NCBI RefSeq assembly: GCF_029167105.1
Contig: NZ_JARFML010000023.1
Location: 62,001 to 126,000, forward strand
Direction: 5' to 3'
From: Bradyrhizobium yuanmingense
GTDB lineage: Bacteria > Pseudomonadota > Alphaproteobacteria > Rhizobiales > Xanthobacteraceae
DNA: 64,000 bases
Part shown: piece after piece, positions 35,655-46,989 of the stretch
Position numbering within the stretch: position 1 is the first letter of the stretch
Layout of the letters: every line of letters begins with the position of its first letter
Program-made: the position numbers and the translations under genes
The notes under the pieces: generated by a model
Told to the model about the DNA's origin: nothing
The model's input: only the letters and a program-made list of their open reading frames with translations
Database searches by the model: none

Positions 35655-36896
35655 CTACGACCTGTAGTCCCCGTTGATGGCCACATATTCCTTGGTGAGG
35701 TCGCAGGTCATGACGCGGTCGCGGCCCTTGCCGAGGCCGAGCGAGACCAGAATCGCAATCTCCGGCGCCTTCATCGCTTCCGACACCTGCGCTTCGTCAT
35801 AATCGGGATCGCGCGCCCCGCGCTTGGCGACGCGGATGCCGTTGAACGAGATCGACAGCTTGTCGCGATCAGCCGGCTCGCCGGCCTTGCCGACGGCCAT
35901 CACCACGCGGCCCCAATTGGCATCCTCGCCGGCGATCGCGGTCTTCACCAGCGGCGAGTTCGCGATCGACATCGCGATCTTGCGAGCCGAGGCCTTGGTC
36001 TTGGCGCCCTCCACGGTGATCTCGACCAGCTTGCGCGCGCCTTCGCCGTCGCGGGCGACCTGCTCCGCGAGATTGGCGAGCACCTGGTTGAACGCCTTGA
36101 CGAAGGCCTTCAGGCGTGGGTCGCTGGCGCGGCTGATCTTCGGCGCGCCGTGCTCGGCGGCGGCGCCGGTGGCGAAGGCCAGCAGCGTATCCGAGGTCGA
36201 GGTGTCGCCGTCGATCGTCACGGCGTTGAACGTGTCCTCGACGCCGCTCTTGAGCAGAGCCTGCAGCGCGGCAGGCGCGATCGGCGCGTCAGTGAAGATG
36301 AAGGACAGCATCGTCGCCATGTCGGGCGCGATCATGCCGGCGCCCTTGGCCATGCCGTTGATGGTAACCTTGGCCTTGCCGAGCTTGACGGTCGCGGTCG
36401 CCACCTTCGGGAAGGTGTCGGTGGTCATGATCGCCTTGGCCGCGGCGAGATAGTCGCCCGGCTCGGCAGTCTCGGCGAGGCGGCCGAGCACGCCGTCGAA
36501 CTTGGTGGCGTCCAGCGGCTCGCCGATCACCCCGGTCGAGGCCAGGAAGATCTCGCTCTCGCTGCAGCCGACCGCCTTGGCCGCGATCTTCGCCGTCAGC
36601 GCGGTGGAGGCGCGCCCGGTCTTGCCGGTGAAGGCGTTGGCATTGCCGGAATTGACTACCAGCGCGCGCGCCTTGCCGCCCTTCAGCCTGGCGCGGCACC
36701 ATTCCACCGGCGCCGAGGGGCACTTCGACTTGGTGAAGACTCCGGCGACCGCGGTGCCCTTGTCCATCACCGCCAGCAGAACGTCGGTGCGGTTCTTGTA
36801 GCGGATGCCGGCTTCGGCCGTCGCAAGACGGATGCCCGCGATCACGGGCATGTCGGGGACGGTTTTGGGGGCGAGTGGAGAGACGGAGGAGGACAT
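35655..36896 (-). CDS. argJ: bifunctional glutamate N-acetyltransferase/amino-acid acetyltransferase ArgJ
   Basis: ArgJ transfers the acetyl group from N-acetylornithine to glutamate, and in bifunctional forms also uses acetyl-CoA, in arginine synthesis. The 413-residue proenzyme contains the self-cleavage site in KGAGMIAPDMATML, where Thr becomes the new N-terminal nucleophile of the beta chain. NSGNANAFTG, STGVIGEPL and the C-terminal TKEYVAINGDYRS complete the family pattern. The ATG at 36896 has AAGG nine bases upstream; a longer frame to 37112 is spurious. It follows the parvulin gene by 100 bases. Confidence 0.95.
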   Translation of the reverse strand: MSSSVSPLAPKTVPDMPVIAGIRLATAEAGIRYKNRTDVLLAVMDKGTAVAGVFTKSKCPSAPVEWCRARLKGGKARALVVNSGNANAFTGKTGRASTALTAKIAAKAVGCSESEIFLASTGVIGEPLDATKFDGVLGRLAETAEPGDYLAAAKAIMTTDTFPKVATATVKLGKAKVTINGMAKGAGMIAPDMATMLSFIFTDAPIAPAALQALLKSGVEDTFNAVTIDGDTSTSDTLLAFATGAAAEHGAPKISRASDPRLKAFVKAFNQVLANLAEQVARDGEGARKLVEITVEGAKTKASARKIAMSIANSPLVKTAIAGEDANWGRVVMAVGKAGEPADRDKLSISFNGIRVAKRGARDPDYDEAQVSEAMKAPEIAILVSLGLGKGRDRVMTCDLTKEYVAINGDYRS

Positions 36897-36996
36897 CGCG
36901 GGCGCCTTGGTAGGGTCTGGACATGCAGATGGCCGGGGGAGCCCCGGCCATTGCGACGTTAGATATACTTGGCGTCCGCGAAGTGACAGCGAATTC

Positions 36997-37899
36997 TTAC
37001 TTCTTCGCCGGCGGCGCCATCTTGCTGTCGGACGGCTTGGCATCCTTCGACGCATCCGCCGCCGGCTGGTCCAGCCGCTCGACCTTGGCTTCGGTACGCA
37101 GCTTGGCGACATACTCGGCCTGGGCCTTGCGGGTCACGTACTGCTCGATCTGGGCCTTGACCTGCTCGAAATCGGGCGCCTTGCGGTTGCGCTTTTCCTC
37201 GACCTTGATGATGTGCCAGCCGAATTGCGACTTCACGGGGTCGGAGATCTTGCCGGGCTCCAGCGAGAAGGCCACGGCCGAGAATTCCGGCACCATCTGC
37301 TCCTTGGTGAAGAAGCCGAGGTCGCCGCCGTCGGCGGAGCCGGGGTCCTTGGACTTCTTCTTGGCGAGCTCGGCGAAATCGGCCCCCTTCTCGAGCTCGG
37401 CCTTCACCGCCTTGGCCTCGTCCTCGGTCTCGACCAGGATGTGGCGGGCGCGCACCTCCTGCTCGCCGGTGATCTGCTTGGCGGCCTCCTCATAGACCTT
37501 CTTCATGGCGTCCGGCGTGGTGGCGGCCTTGCCTTCGCTGGCGAGCAGGCTGTCCATCAGAAGCCGGTTGCGGGCGAAGGCCAGGCGCTTCTTGAACTCC
37601 TCGCCGTCGGCGATCTTCTTGTCTTCGGCAGCCTTGCTGACGATCTTCATGTCGATCAGGAACGACAGGACGTTCTCGTCCTTGGTGGCCGGGTCCATCT
37701 GGGCGAGGCTCGGCCCGAGTTCCTCCTCGGCCATGGTGACGTCGCTCTTCTTGATTTCCGCACCATTGACCTTCGCCAGCACCGGATCATCGGCGGCCCG
37801 GAGCGGGCCCGCGAACGCCAGGGACAGCGCCAGAGCGAGGCTGCCAGCCAGGGCGGACGCGGAGCGGAAGCGCTGGGTTGCCGGGAACGAGGTGGTCAT
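36997..37899 (-). CDS. periplasmic parvulin-type peptidyl-prolyl isomerase
   Basis: This 300-residue exported protein has a Sec signal to about residue 35 (PLRAADD). A SurA/PrsA-like N-terminal helical region follows, then a rotamase (parvulin) domain from about residue 150: VRARHILVETEDEA, GGDLGFFTKEQMVPEF and SQFGWHIIKVEEKR. It assists folding of secreted and outer-membrane proteins. The C-terminus is a disordered Lys/Pro-rich tail. Divergence from secA, the Sec translocase motor, places two protein-export genes back to back. Confidence 0.93.
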   Translation of the reverse strand: MTTSFPATQRFRSASALAGSLALALSLAFAGPLRAADDPVLAKVNGAEIKKSDVTMAEEELGPSLAQMDPATKDENVLSFLIDMKIVSKAAEDKKIADGEEFKKRLAFARNRLLMDSLLASEGKAATTPDAMKKVYEEAAKQITGEQEVRARHILVETEDEAKAVKAELEKGADFAELAKKKSKDPGSADGGDLGFFTKEQMVPEFSAVAFSLEPGKISDPVKSQFGWHIIKVEEKRNRKAPDFEQVKAQIEQYVTRKAQAEYVAKLRTEAKVERLDQPAADASKDAKPSDSKMAPPAKK

Positions 37900-38251
37900 G
37901 GAAAATCCTTATGTTGAAGCAGGGGGCTGCTCGAGCGGGGCGGACACTCGCCCAATCAGGGGGGCTTGGCAACGCGAAAAGTCTGTCAAAATGATGAATT
38001 AGCCGCACTGCGCCCGCCGTTGACAAGGCCCCGACCGGGCCATATCTCTGCGCGGTCGCGACCATGGCGATGGCGTTTATTTTGCTGCGTTTTTGGCCGT
38101 TGAACCCAGACTTGCCCAATTCCCACCCATATGGCGGATGTCCCCCGCAGTCCGGGCTCTGACGCCGCGAAGCGTCACGGTGAGTTGATAGGCGGGCGGG
38201 TGACAACTTCTTAGGCCCAACGCGGTTGAATCGCGAACACAGGAACCAGGC
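37900..38251. promoter_or_regulatory. divergent promoter region between the parvulin gene and secA
   Basis: This 352-base non-coding stretch holds a good sigma-70-like promoter toward secA: TTGACA (38020-38025), a 17-base spacer and TATCTC (38043-38048). This implies a leader of roughly 200 bases. Within the leader TGACGC (38160-38165) and GCGTCA (38172-38177) form a 6-bp hairpin with loop CGCGAA. No small secM-like gene with a clear ribosome site was found. No gene is seen in the rest. Confidence 0.55.
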
Positions 38252-41092
<2,841 letters not shown>

Positions 41093-41107
41093 CGGCTAGC
41101 TTGGCTG

Positions 41108-41134
41108 TGAGGCGCGACGTCTGCGCCTCATTCT
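41108..41134 (+). terminator. terminator hairpin after secA
   Basis: TGAGGCGC (41108-41115) pairs perfectly with GCGCCTCA (41123-41130) around a 7-base loop, followed by TTCT. It starts 15 bases after the secA stop. The remaining bases up to the marR gene end at 41312 show no further feature. Confidence 0.65.
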
Positions 41135-41311
41135 CCGACGTCGTCGCCCGGCTCGACCAAGCGACCCAGTACGCCACGGCCTCTCGGCTCAATCACATCC
41201 GTCTCTGGAATACTGGGCGGATTAAATCGGGCGATGACAGTTGTGCATGTGGCATAAAGCGCGCCCCATCACCGGGCTGGTTGCGTCACTCTCGCGCGAG
41301 AGCCGCCCCAC

Positions 41312-41755
41312 TCAGTTCGAGCTGTCGATCAAGCTCTCCAGCAGCCGCTTGAGCTCGCTCGTCGACTTGTCGCCGTAGCTCTCCAGGATGTGCTCCTCCT
41401 GGTCGACCGCGAGCGAGTTGAGCTTCTTGCACAGCACCTTGCCGCGGTCGGAGATGAACATCAGCACCTTGCGGCGGTCGTTCGGGTCCTGCACGCGGTA
41501 GACCAGCGTGTCGGAGACCATGCGGTCGATCATCTTCGTGAGCGTCGGATGGTTGAGCAGCACGGCGTCCGCGAGCTCGCCCATCGAATGGCCGTTGCCG
41601 TCCGACAGCACTTTCAGGATTCGCCATTGCTCGACCGGCACGCCCTCCTTGCTCAACCTCAGTTCGAGCTGCCGGTTGATTTCCCGGTTGGCTTGCGCGA
41701 GCAGGTAAGCGAGGTGTTCGGTGATCGGGGAATTTTGTTTCGGCGGTTTTGCCAC
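41312..41755 (-). CDS. MarR family transcriptional regulator
   Basis: This winged-helix regulator is about 147 residues long. The DNA-binding region is seen in MGELADAVLLNHPTLTKMIDRMVSDTLVYRVQDPNDRRKVLMFISDRG, with the wing motif DPNDRRKV; the flanking helices form the dimer. I choose the GTG at 41755 (protein VAKPPKQNSP); a TTG at 41779 would add eight residues. It is divergent from the binding-protein-like sensor gene, and a perfect 12-bp palindrome lies between them, so it probably controls the amide operon and itself, with a small-molecule inducer. Confidence 0.88.
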   Translation of the reverse strand: MAKPPKQNSPITEHLAYLLAQANREINRQLELRLSKEGVPVEQWRILKVLSDGNGHSMGELADAVLLNHPTLTKMIDRMVSDTLVYRVQDPNDRRKVLMFISDRGKVLCKKLNSLAVDQEEHILESYGDKSTSELKRLLESLIDSSN

Positions 41756-41805
41756 GGCTGAGACTTCGCCTTGACCCAAATGAGTGAATGTCTTGCAATC
41801 GATGC

Positions 41806-41819
41806 TGCATCTATATGCA
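41806..41819. promoter_or_regulatory. inverted repeat in the marR-sensor intergenic region
   Basis: TGCAT (41806-41810) and ATGCA (41815-41819) form a perfect inverted repeat with spacer CTAT. It lies 51 bases upstream of the marR GTG start and may be a regulator site for the marR promoter. Confidence 0.4.
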
Positions 41820-41828
41820 CTTCAATTC

Positions 41829-41857
41829 TTGAATATTCAATATTTTCAAAATAGGAT
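41829..41857 (+). promoter_or_regulatory. candidate promoter with overlapping 12-bp palindromic operator
   Basis: TTGAATATTCAA (41829-41840) is a perfect 12-base palindrome in an AT-rich stretch. TTGAAT (41829-41834), a 17-base gap and TAGGAT (41852-41857) form a passable promoter toward the sensor gene, so a repressor on the palindrome would cover the -35 element. Its size and symmetry suit a MarR dimer. Confidence 0.5.
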
Positions 41858-41934
41858 CATTGCCCAACAAAAGGGCGGAAGCCGCGGCCGCCTGCTCAAT
41901 GTGCTTTCAGGTCTGGTCTCAGACAGGAGTTGGC

Positions 41935-43119
41935 GTGCGCGCGACGGTGAACTTCCCGGCTCACGGCGGCTCGGCGTTGCCGCCGTCCCTGCTGTTCAGG
42001 AATTTGTCGTCATCGGCGGCGGATTTGGACCTGTCTCCGGTCGATGCGCATTTCATGAGGCGGCGCAGCGCGCGCAGCAAGCTGCGCATCGGCAATTTCC
42101 TCACCTTCACCGGTTCGCCCGGGATCTGGGGCCCGACCTCCACCAACAGCGCGATGCTGGCGGTTGCCGAGATCAACAAGCGCGGCGGCATTCTGGGCCG
42201 CGAGCTCGAGCTCTCGATCTACGATTCCGGCGGACCGATCGAGGAGGTGGTGCGCCGCGCCGAGCAGGCGATCGCCTTCGACGAGGTCGACCTCATCATG
42301 GGCTCGCATATCAGCGCGGTCCGCGTCGCGCTGCGCAAGGTCACCGGCAACCGCATCCCCTACATTTACACGCCCGTTTACGAAGGCGGCGAGCGCACGC
42401 CGGGTGTCATGGCGATCGGCGAGACGCCGCGCTGGCAGAGCCGGCCCTCGATCCATTGGCTGGCGGAGGTCAAGAAGGCGGCGCGCTGGTACCTGATCGG
42501 CAGCGATTACGTCTGGCCCTGGCAGTCGCATCGCGCGGTCAAGCGCTACATCAAGGAAGCCGGCGGCCAGGTCGTTGGCGAGGAGTTCGTGCCCGTCGGC
42601 GAGGACAATCACGAGCCGCATCTGGCCCGCATCCGCGCTGCCCGGCCCGATGTGGTGCTGATCTCGCTGATCGGCACCGACAGCATCACCTTCAACCGCG
42701 CCTTCGCCGAAGCGGGCCTCGCCACGTCCACGCTACGGCTTGCAGGCGCGATGGACGAGACCGTGCTGCTCGGCATCGGCGCCGACAACACAGAGAATCT
42801 GTTCTGCGCCTCCGGCTATTTCAACGGTCTGGTCTCGCGCGCCAATGACGAGTTCCTCAGTGCCTATTATTCCATGTTCGGTGCCAACGCGCCGCCGGTC
42901 GGTTCCGTCGGTCAGTCGAACTATGAGGGGCTGCGCTTCCTGGAATCCGTCGCAAACCGCGCCGGGTCATTGGCCTTTCGTCCGCTGCTGAAGGCCGCGC
43001 GCAACACCGTCTACTCGGCCGGCCGCGGTCCCGTGACGCTTCGCGACGGCCGCGCCGAGATGCCTATGTACCTCGCTGAAGCCGACGGTCTCGACTTCAA
43101 GATCATCAAGACGCTCTGA
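41935..43119 (+). CDS. binding-protein-like amide sensor (AmiC/UrtA-like), apparently cytoplasmic
   Basis: This 394-residue protein has the fold of a type I periplasmic binding protein (Peripla_BP_5): KLRIGNFLTFTGSPGIWGPTS, LAVAEINKRGGILGRELELSIYDSGG, and SNYEGLRFLESVANRAG near the end. AGGAG (41925-41929) five bases before the GTG at 41935 makes this start clear. The N-terminus (MRATVNFPAHGGSALPP and on) has no signal peptide, so the protein should stay in the cytoplasm, as does the amide sensor AmiC of Pseudomonas. It lies between a MarR regulator and an amidase. Function as an inducer sensor is inferred. Confidence 0.78.
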   Translation: MRATVNFPAHGGSALPPSLLFRNLSSSAADLDLSPVDAHFMRRRSARSKLRIGNFLTFTGSPGIWGPTSTNSAMLAVAEINKRGGILGRELELSIYDSGGPIEEVVRRAEQAIAFDEVDLIMGSHISAVRVALRKVTGNRIPYIYTPVYEGGERTPGVMAIGETPRWQSRPSIHWLAEVKKAARWYLIGSDYVWPWQSHRAVKRYIKEAGGQVVGEEFVPVGEDNHEPHLARIRAARPDVVLISLIGTDSITFNRAFAEAGLATSTLRLAGAMDETVLLGIGADNTENLFCASGYFNGLVSRANDEFLSAYYSMFGANAPPVGSVGQSNYEGLRFLESVANRAGSLAFRPLLKAARNTVYSAGRGPVTLRDGRAEMPMYLAEADGLDFKIIKTL

Positions 43120-43159
43120 GACGGCTCCGATACGCCGCAACGGCCTTGCGAAATAATAC

Positions 43160-43188
43160 TTGAAAAGGAAAATATTTCCGTCTCTAGT
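43160..43188 (+). promoter_or_regulatory. candidate amidase promoter with palindrome in the spacer
   Basis: TTGAAA (43160-43165), 17 bases, then TCTAGT (43183-43188) form a candidate promoter. Inside the spacer GGAAA (43167-43171) and TTTCC (43175-43179) form an inverted repeat, a natural place for a repressor. A later leader hairpin is listed separately. Confidence 0.4.
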
Positions 43189-43209
43189 AACGCCGTGAAG
43201 CCGGCTGGC

Positions 43210-43227
43210 CGCGCCCGGAAAGGCGCG
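43210..43227 (+). promoter_or_regulatory. leader hairpin upstream of the amidase gene
   Basis: CGCGCC (43210-43215) pairs with GGCGCG (43222-43227) around the six-base loop CGGAAA. It lies 53 bases before the amidase start. The six-base loop recalls ANTAR targets, but the loop bases do not fit that consensus. Confidence 0.35.
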
Positions 43228-43280
43228 AGCGAGAGTCTTTCATCAGTGCCAGGGATCAAGAAGCCTTCAAGGAGAGCGCC

Positions 43281-44795
43281 GTGACAGTTGCCCTTCCCAC
43301 GCCAGCCCAACTTCGCAGTGTCGCCGAGCAGTGCGGCCTTTCGCTCACCGATGAGGACGTCGCCTCGTTCCGCGGTCTCATGCAGGGCTCGATCGAAGCC
43401 TACAATCTCGTTGCCGCGATGCCGGACGAATTGCCCGAGGTGAAGTATCCGCGCACGCCGGGCTACCGGCCCTCGGCGGAGGAGAACCCGCGCAATGCCT
43501 GGTATCGCAAGTCGAGCGTGAAGGGCGCCGCCAGCGGCAAGCTCAAGGGCAAGACCGTCGCGCTGAAGGACAACATCATGCTGGCCGGCGTGCCCATGAC
43601 CAACGGCTCGTCGACGCTGGAAGGCTATGTGCCCGATTTCGACGCCACCATCGTCACCCGCATGCTGGATGCCGGCGCCGAGATCAAGGGCAAGGTGCAT
43701 TGCGAGCATTTCTGTCTATCCGGCGGCAGCCATACCGGCTCCTACGGGCCGGTGCATAATCCGCACAAGATGGGCTACTCGGCCGGCGGCTCGTCGTCGG
43801 GATCGGGCGTCGTGGTCGCGCTGGGCGAGGTCGACATGGCCATTGGCGGCGACCAGGGCGGCTCGATCCGCATGCCGTCGTCGTTCTGCGGCATCTACGG
43901 CATGAAGCCGACCTGGGGCCTCGTCCCCTACACCGGCATCATGCCGATCGAGATCTACGTCGACCACACCGGCCCGATGACCGCGACGGTCGCCGACAAT
44001 GCGCTGCTGCTCGAAGTGCTGGCCGGCGACGACGGCTACGATCCCAGGATCAAGGCCCCGAAAGTGGAGGAATACACCAAGGCGCTCGGCCAGGGCGTCA
44101 AGGGCATGAAGATCGGCATTCTCAAGGAAGGTTTCGAGCAGCCGACCGCCGAGTCTGCGGTGAATGAAAGTGTGCGCGAGGCCGCAAAACGCTTCAAGGA
44201 CCTCGGCGCCACGGTCGAGACCGTCTCGATCCCGATGCACCTGATGGGCGGGGCGATCTGGACCCCGATCGGCACTGAAGGCCTGACCCAGACCATGATG
44301 TTCGGCGACGGCTACGGCCTCAGCCGCGGCGATCTCTATTCGACCTCGCTGATGGATTTCCATCGCGGCTGGCGTCGGCAGGCCGACTCGCTGTCCGAGA
44401 CCACCAAACTGTTCATGCTGCTCGGCACTTACATCAACAACAATTTCGGCCCGCGCTTCTACGGCAAGGCGCTCAACATCTCGCGCCGGCTGACCGCGGC
44501 CTACGACAAGGCCTTTGCCGATTACGATCTGCTCCTGCTGCCGACCACGCCGATGAAGGCGACCAAGCTGCCGGAACCGAATGCCAGCCGCGAGGAGTAC
44601 GTCGCCCGCGCGCTCGAGATGATCTCCAACACCGCGCCGTTCGACATCACGCACCATCCCGCGATGTCGCTGCCCTGCGGCATGGTCGACGGCCTTCCGG
44701 TCGGCCTGATGCTGGTCGGCCGAATGTTCGAGGAATCCACCATCTACCGCGCCGCCCATGCCTTCGAGCAGATCGGCGACTGGAAGAAGATGTGA
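43281..44795 (+). CDS. amidase of the amidase-signature family (nitrile-pathway type)
   Basis: This 504-residue amidase hydrolyses an amide to acid and ammonia in the cytoplasm. The amidase-signature triad is complete: Lys96 (VALKDNIM), cis-Ser171 (SAGGSSSGSG) and the nucleophile Ser195 (GGDQGGSIRMPSS). These numbers equal those I recall for the Rhodococcus sp. N-771 nitrile-pathway amidase, and the following GLVPYTG and DHTGPMT segments also resemble it. GTG at 43281 has AAGGAGA five bases upstream. No nitrile hydratase lies next to it, so the substrate is probably a small amide brought in by the downstream importer. Confidence 0.9.
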   Translation: MTVALPTPAQLRSVAEQCGLSLTDEDVASFRGLMQGSIEAYNLVAAMPDELPEVKYPRTPGYRPSAEENPRNAWYRKSSVKGAASGKLKGKTVALKDNIMLAGVPMTNGSSTLEGYVPDFDATIVTRMLDAGAEIKGKVHCEHFCLSGGSHTGSYGPVHNPHKMGYSAGGSSSGSGVVVALGEVDMAIGGDQGGSIRMPSSFCGIYGMKPTWGLVPYTGIMPIEIYVDHTGPMTATVADNALLLEVLAGDDGYDPRIKAPKVEEYTKALGQGVKGMKIGILKEGFEQPTAESAVNESVREAAKRFKDLGATVETVSIPMHLMGGAIWTPIGTEGLTQTMMFGDGYGLSRGDLYSTSLMDFHRGWRRQADSLSETTKLFMLLGTYINNNFGPRFYGKALNISRRLTAAYDKAFADYDLLLLPTTPMKATKLPEPNASREEYVARALEMISNTAPFDITHHPAMSLPCGMVDGLPVGLMLVGRMFEESTIYRAAHAFEQIGDWKKM

Positions 44796-44831
44796 GCAAA
44801 GTTTCGATTCAGGCGAACGGAACACCCTCAA

Positions 44832-45689
44832 ATGGCTAACGCGTTCGTCGCGGCGTTCGAGATCCTGAGCTTCGGCGCGATCATCGTCCTGATCGTGCTG
44901 GGGCTCGGGATCATCGCCAGCATGATGGGCATCTTCAACTTCGCGCAAGGCGAGTTCGTCCTGCTCGGCGCCTACATCACCTATCTCGCTTATGCCAAGG
45001 GCCTGCCGATCTGGGCGGGCATGGTTGCAGCGCCTTTCGTGGTCGGTGCGCTCGGCTTCGTGCTGGAGGCGCTGATCATCCGACGATTCTACGCCGCGCC
45101 GATCGTTGCCATGCTCGGCACCTATGCGCTCGGCCTGATCATCCGCGAGGCCGTGCGCGGCCTGATCGGCGGTTTCTATCTCACCGTGCCGGAGCCGATC
45201 GGCGGGTCGATCGACATCGGCGCCATGCATATCTCGGCCTGGCGCTTCACCATCATCGTCATCACGCTGCTGGTGATGGGGCTCTGTTATCTGCTGCTGT
45301 CGCGGACGAGCTTCGGCCTGCGCGTGCGGGCGACGCTGGAGAACCCGTCGCTGGCGCGCGCCTCGGGCATTTCGACGCCGCTGATCTACGGCGCGACGTT
45401 CGCCTTCGGTGCGGCGCTCGCGGGCCTTGCCGGCGCGCTGATCGTGCCGGTGTTCAGCCTATTTGCCGATCTCGGCCTGCGCTTCCTGATCCAGGGTTTT
45501 GTCGCGGTCATGGTCGGCGGGGTCGGCTCCTTCATCGGCCCGGTCGCGGGCGCCGGCGTCATCGGCACGCTGAGCGCGGCGCTGCCCTGGGTGATGGCAC
45601 CCGTCGTCGCCGACGTGCTCGTCTTCGTGCTCGCCATCGTCTTCATCAAATTCCGTCCGCAAGGTCTCATCGCTGGAAAAGGGGTTTAA
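44832..45689 (+). CDS. branched-chain/urea-type ABC transporter permease (LivH/UrtB-like)
   Basis: This is a 285-residue inner-membrane permease with eight hydrophobic segments. It has the LivH signature around GIIASMMGIFNFAQGEFVLLGAYITY (residues 29-54) and the EAA-like loop GLRVRATLENPSLARASGIST near residue 165. It supplies one half of the channel of the importer; the LivM-type partner is two genes downstream. It starts 36 bases after the amidase stop, so one transcript is likely. Confidence 0.92.
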   Translation: MANAFVAAFEILSFGAIIVLIVLGLGIIASMMGIFNFAQGEFVLLGAYITYLAYAKGLPIWAGMVAAPFVVGALGFVLEALIIRRFYAAPIVAMLGTYALGLIIREAVRGLIGGFYLTVPEPIGGSIDIGAMHISAWRFTIIVITLLVMGLCYLLLSRTSFGLRVRATLENPSLARASGISTPLIYGATFAFGAALAGLAGALIVPVFSLFADLGLRFLIQGFVAVMVGGVGSFIGPVAGAGVIGTLSAALPWVMAPVVADVLVFVLAIVFIKFRPQGLIAGKGV

Positions 45690-45693
45690 TCAC

Positions 45694-46911
45694 ATGCTCG
45701 ATCGTGCTCAGCTCACGCGACGTCGTTTCCTGTCCAATTTCGCCTTTGCCTCCGGCGCGGTCGCAACCGGCGTCGGCAGCTGGGTGATCCCTGCGCCCTG
45801 GGCCAATGCGGCCGAGGCGCCGATCAAGGTCGGCATCGCCACCGACCTCACCGGCCCGATCGCCTATGCCGGCAACGCCGACGCCAATGTCGCGAAAATG
45901 GTGATCAAGGAGATCAACGCGGCCGGCGGCCTGCTCGGCCGTCCGCTCGAGCTCTACATCGAGGACACCGCGTCCAACGAATCCGTCGCCGTCGGCAACG
46001 TGCGCAAGCTGATCCAGCGCGACAAGGTCGACATGGTCCTCGGCGGCATCACCTCCTCGATGCGCAATGCGATCAAGGACCCGATCGTGGCGCGCGGCAA
46101 GACCCTCTACATCTATCCGCAGCTCTACGAGGGCAAGGAGTGCACGCCATATCTGTTCTGCACCGGCCCGACGCCGGCGCAGCAATGCGACGAGTTCATC
46201 CCCTGGCTGATCAAGAACGGCGGCAAGAAGTTCGCGCTGCCGAGCGCCAACTACGTCTGGCCGCACACCCTCAACGTCTACGCCCGCAAGGTGATCGAAT
46301 CCAATGGCGGCGAGGTCGTGTTCGAGGAATATTACCCGCTCGACCAGGTCGATTTCTCCGCGACCGTCAACCGCATCATCTCCAACAAGGTCGACGTCGT
46401 CTTCAACACCGTCATTCCGCCCGGCGTCGGCCCGTTCTTCAAGCAGCTCTATGAAGCCGGCTTCCTCAAGAACGGCGGCCGTCTGGCCTGCGTCTACTAT
46501 GACGAGAACACGCTCAACATCAACCAGGCCGCCGAAATCGAAGGCCTCGCCAGCTGCCTCGACTATTTCAAGGTGCTGACCAAGGAGAACCCGTTCGACG
46601 CCAAGATCCAGGCGGCCTATGAAAAGGATTTTCCGGGCAACTTCCTGTTCGCCGCCGGCAGCGCGGCGACGGGCACTTATCGCGGCCTCAAGCTGTGGGA
46701 AGCCGCGGTGAAGGAAGCCGGCAAGATCGACCGCGAATCGGTGGCTGCCGCGCTCGACCATGCCAAGATCGCCGAAGGCCCCGGCGGACCTGCCGAGATG
46801 GTGCCGGGCAAACGGCACTGCAAGATGAAGATGTACACCGCGGTCGCCAAGAGCGGAAACTACGAGATCGTCGGGCGCAGCAACGGCCTCGTCGATCCCA
46901 AGGAATGCTGA
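45694..46911 (+). CDS. amide/urea-type ABC transporter substrate-binding protein
   Basis: This 405-residue periplasmic binding protein has a Tat-type signal (TRRRFLSNFAFASGAVATG, cleavage after about residue 42). The Peripla_BP_5 body begins IKVGIATDLTGPIAYAGNADANVA and continues with PYLFCTGPTPAQQCDEFIPWL and NYVWPHTLNVYARKVIESNGG. These features match binding proteins for urea and short amides (UrtA and FmdD groups). It starts four bases after the LivH-like gene. A strong hairpin directly follows its stop, which may let it be made in excess over the membrane subunits. Confidence 0.92.
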   Translation: MLDRAQLTRRRFLSNFAFASGAVATGVGSWVIPAPWANAAEAPIKVGIATDLTGPIAYAGNADANVAKMVIKEINAAGGLLGRPLELYIEDTASNESVAVGNVRKLIQRDKVDMVLGGITSSMRNAIKDPIVARGKTLYIYPQLYEGKECTPYLFCTGPTPAQQCDEFIPWLIKNGGKKFALPSANYVWPHTLNVYARKVIESNGGEVVFEEYYPLDQVDFSATVNRIISNKVDVVFNTVIPPGVGPFFKQLYEAGFLKNGGRLACVYYDENTLNINQAAEIEGLASCLDYFKVLTKENPFDAKIQAAYEKDFPGNFLFAAGSAATGTYRGLKLWEAAVKEAGKIDRESVAAALDHAKIAEGPGGPAEMVPGKRHCKMKMYTAVAKSGNYEIVGRSNGLVDPKEC

Positions 46912-46916
46912 TTCTT

Positions 46917-46941
46917 CACCTCTCCCCTCTTGGGAGAGGTG
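46917..46941. promoter_or_regulatory. perfect intra-operon hairpin after the binding-protein gene
   Basis: CACCTCTCCC (46917-46926) pairs perfectly with GGGAGAGGTG (46932-46941) around CTCTT. It starts six bases after the stop of the binding-protein gene and precedes the next permease. Such REP-like hairpins commonly stabilise the upstream message or partly terminate transcription. Its arms resemble a rhizobial repeat core also seen at 22.0 kb. Confidence 0.7.
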
Positions 46942-46989
46942 AACCCCGCCGTGATTGACGCGGCTGACTCTCACGATGTTGAACTCGGA

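Noticed and set aside
43210..43227. ANTAR (AmiR-type) antitermination hairpin in the amidase leader
   Set aside because: The 6-base loop size fits, but the loop CGGAAA lacks the expected A at position 1 and G at position 4. I did not find the second hairpin or an amiR gene.
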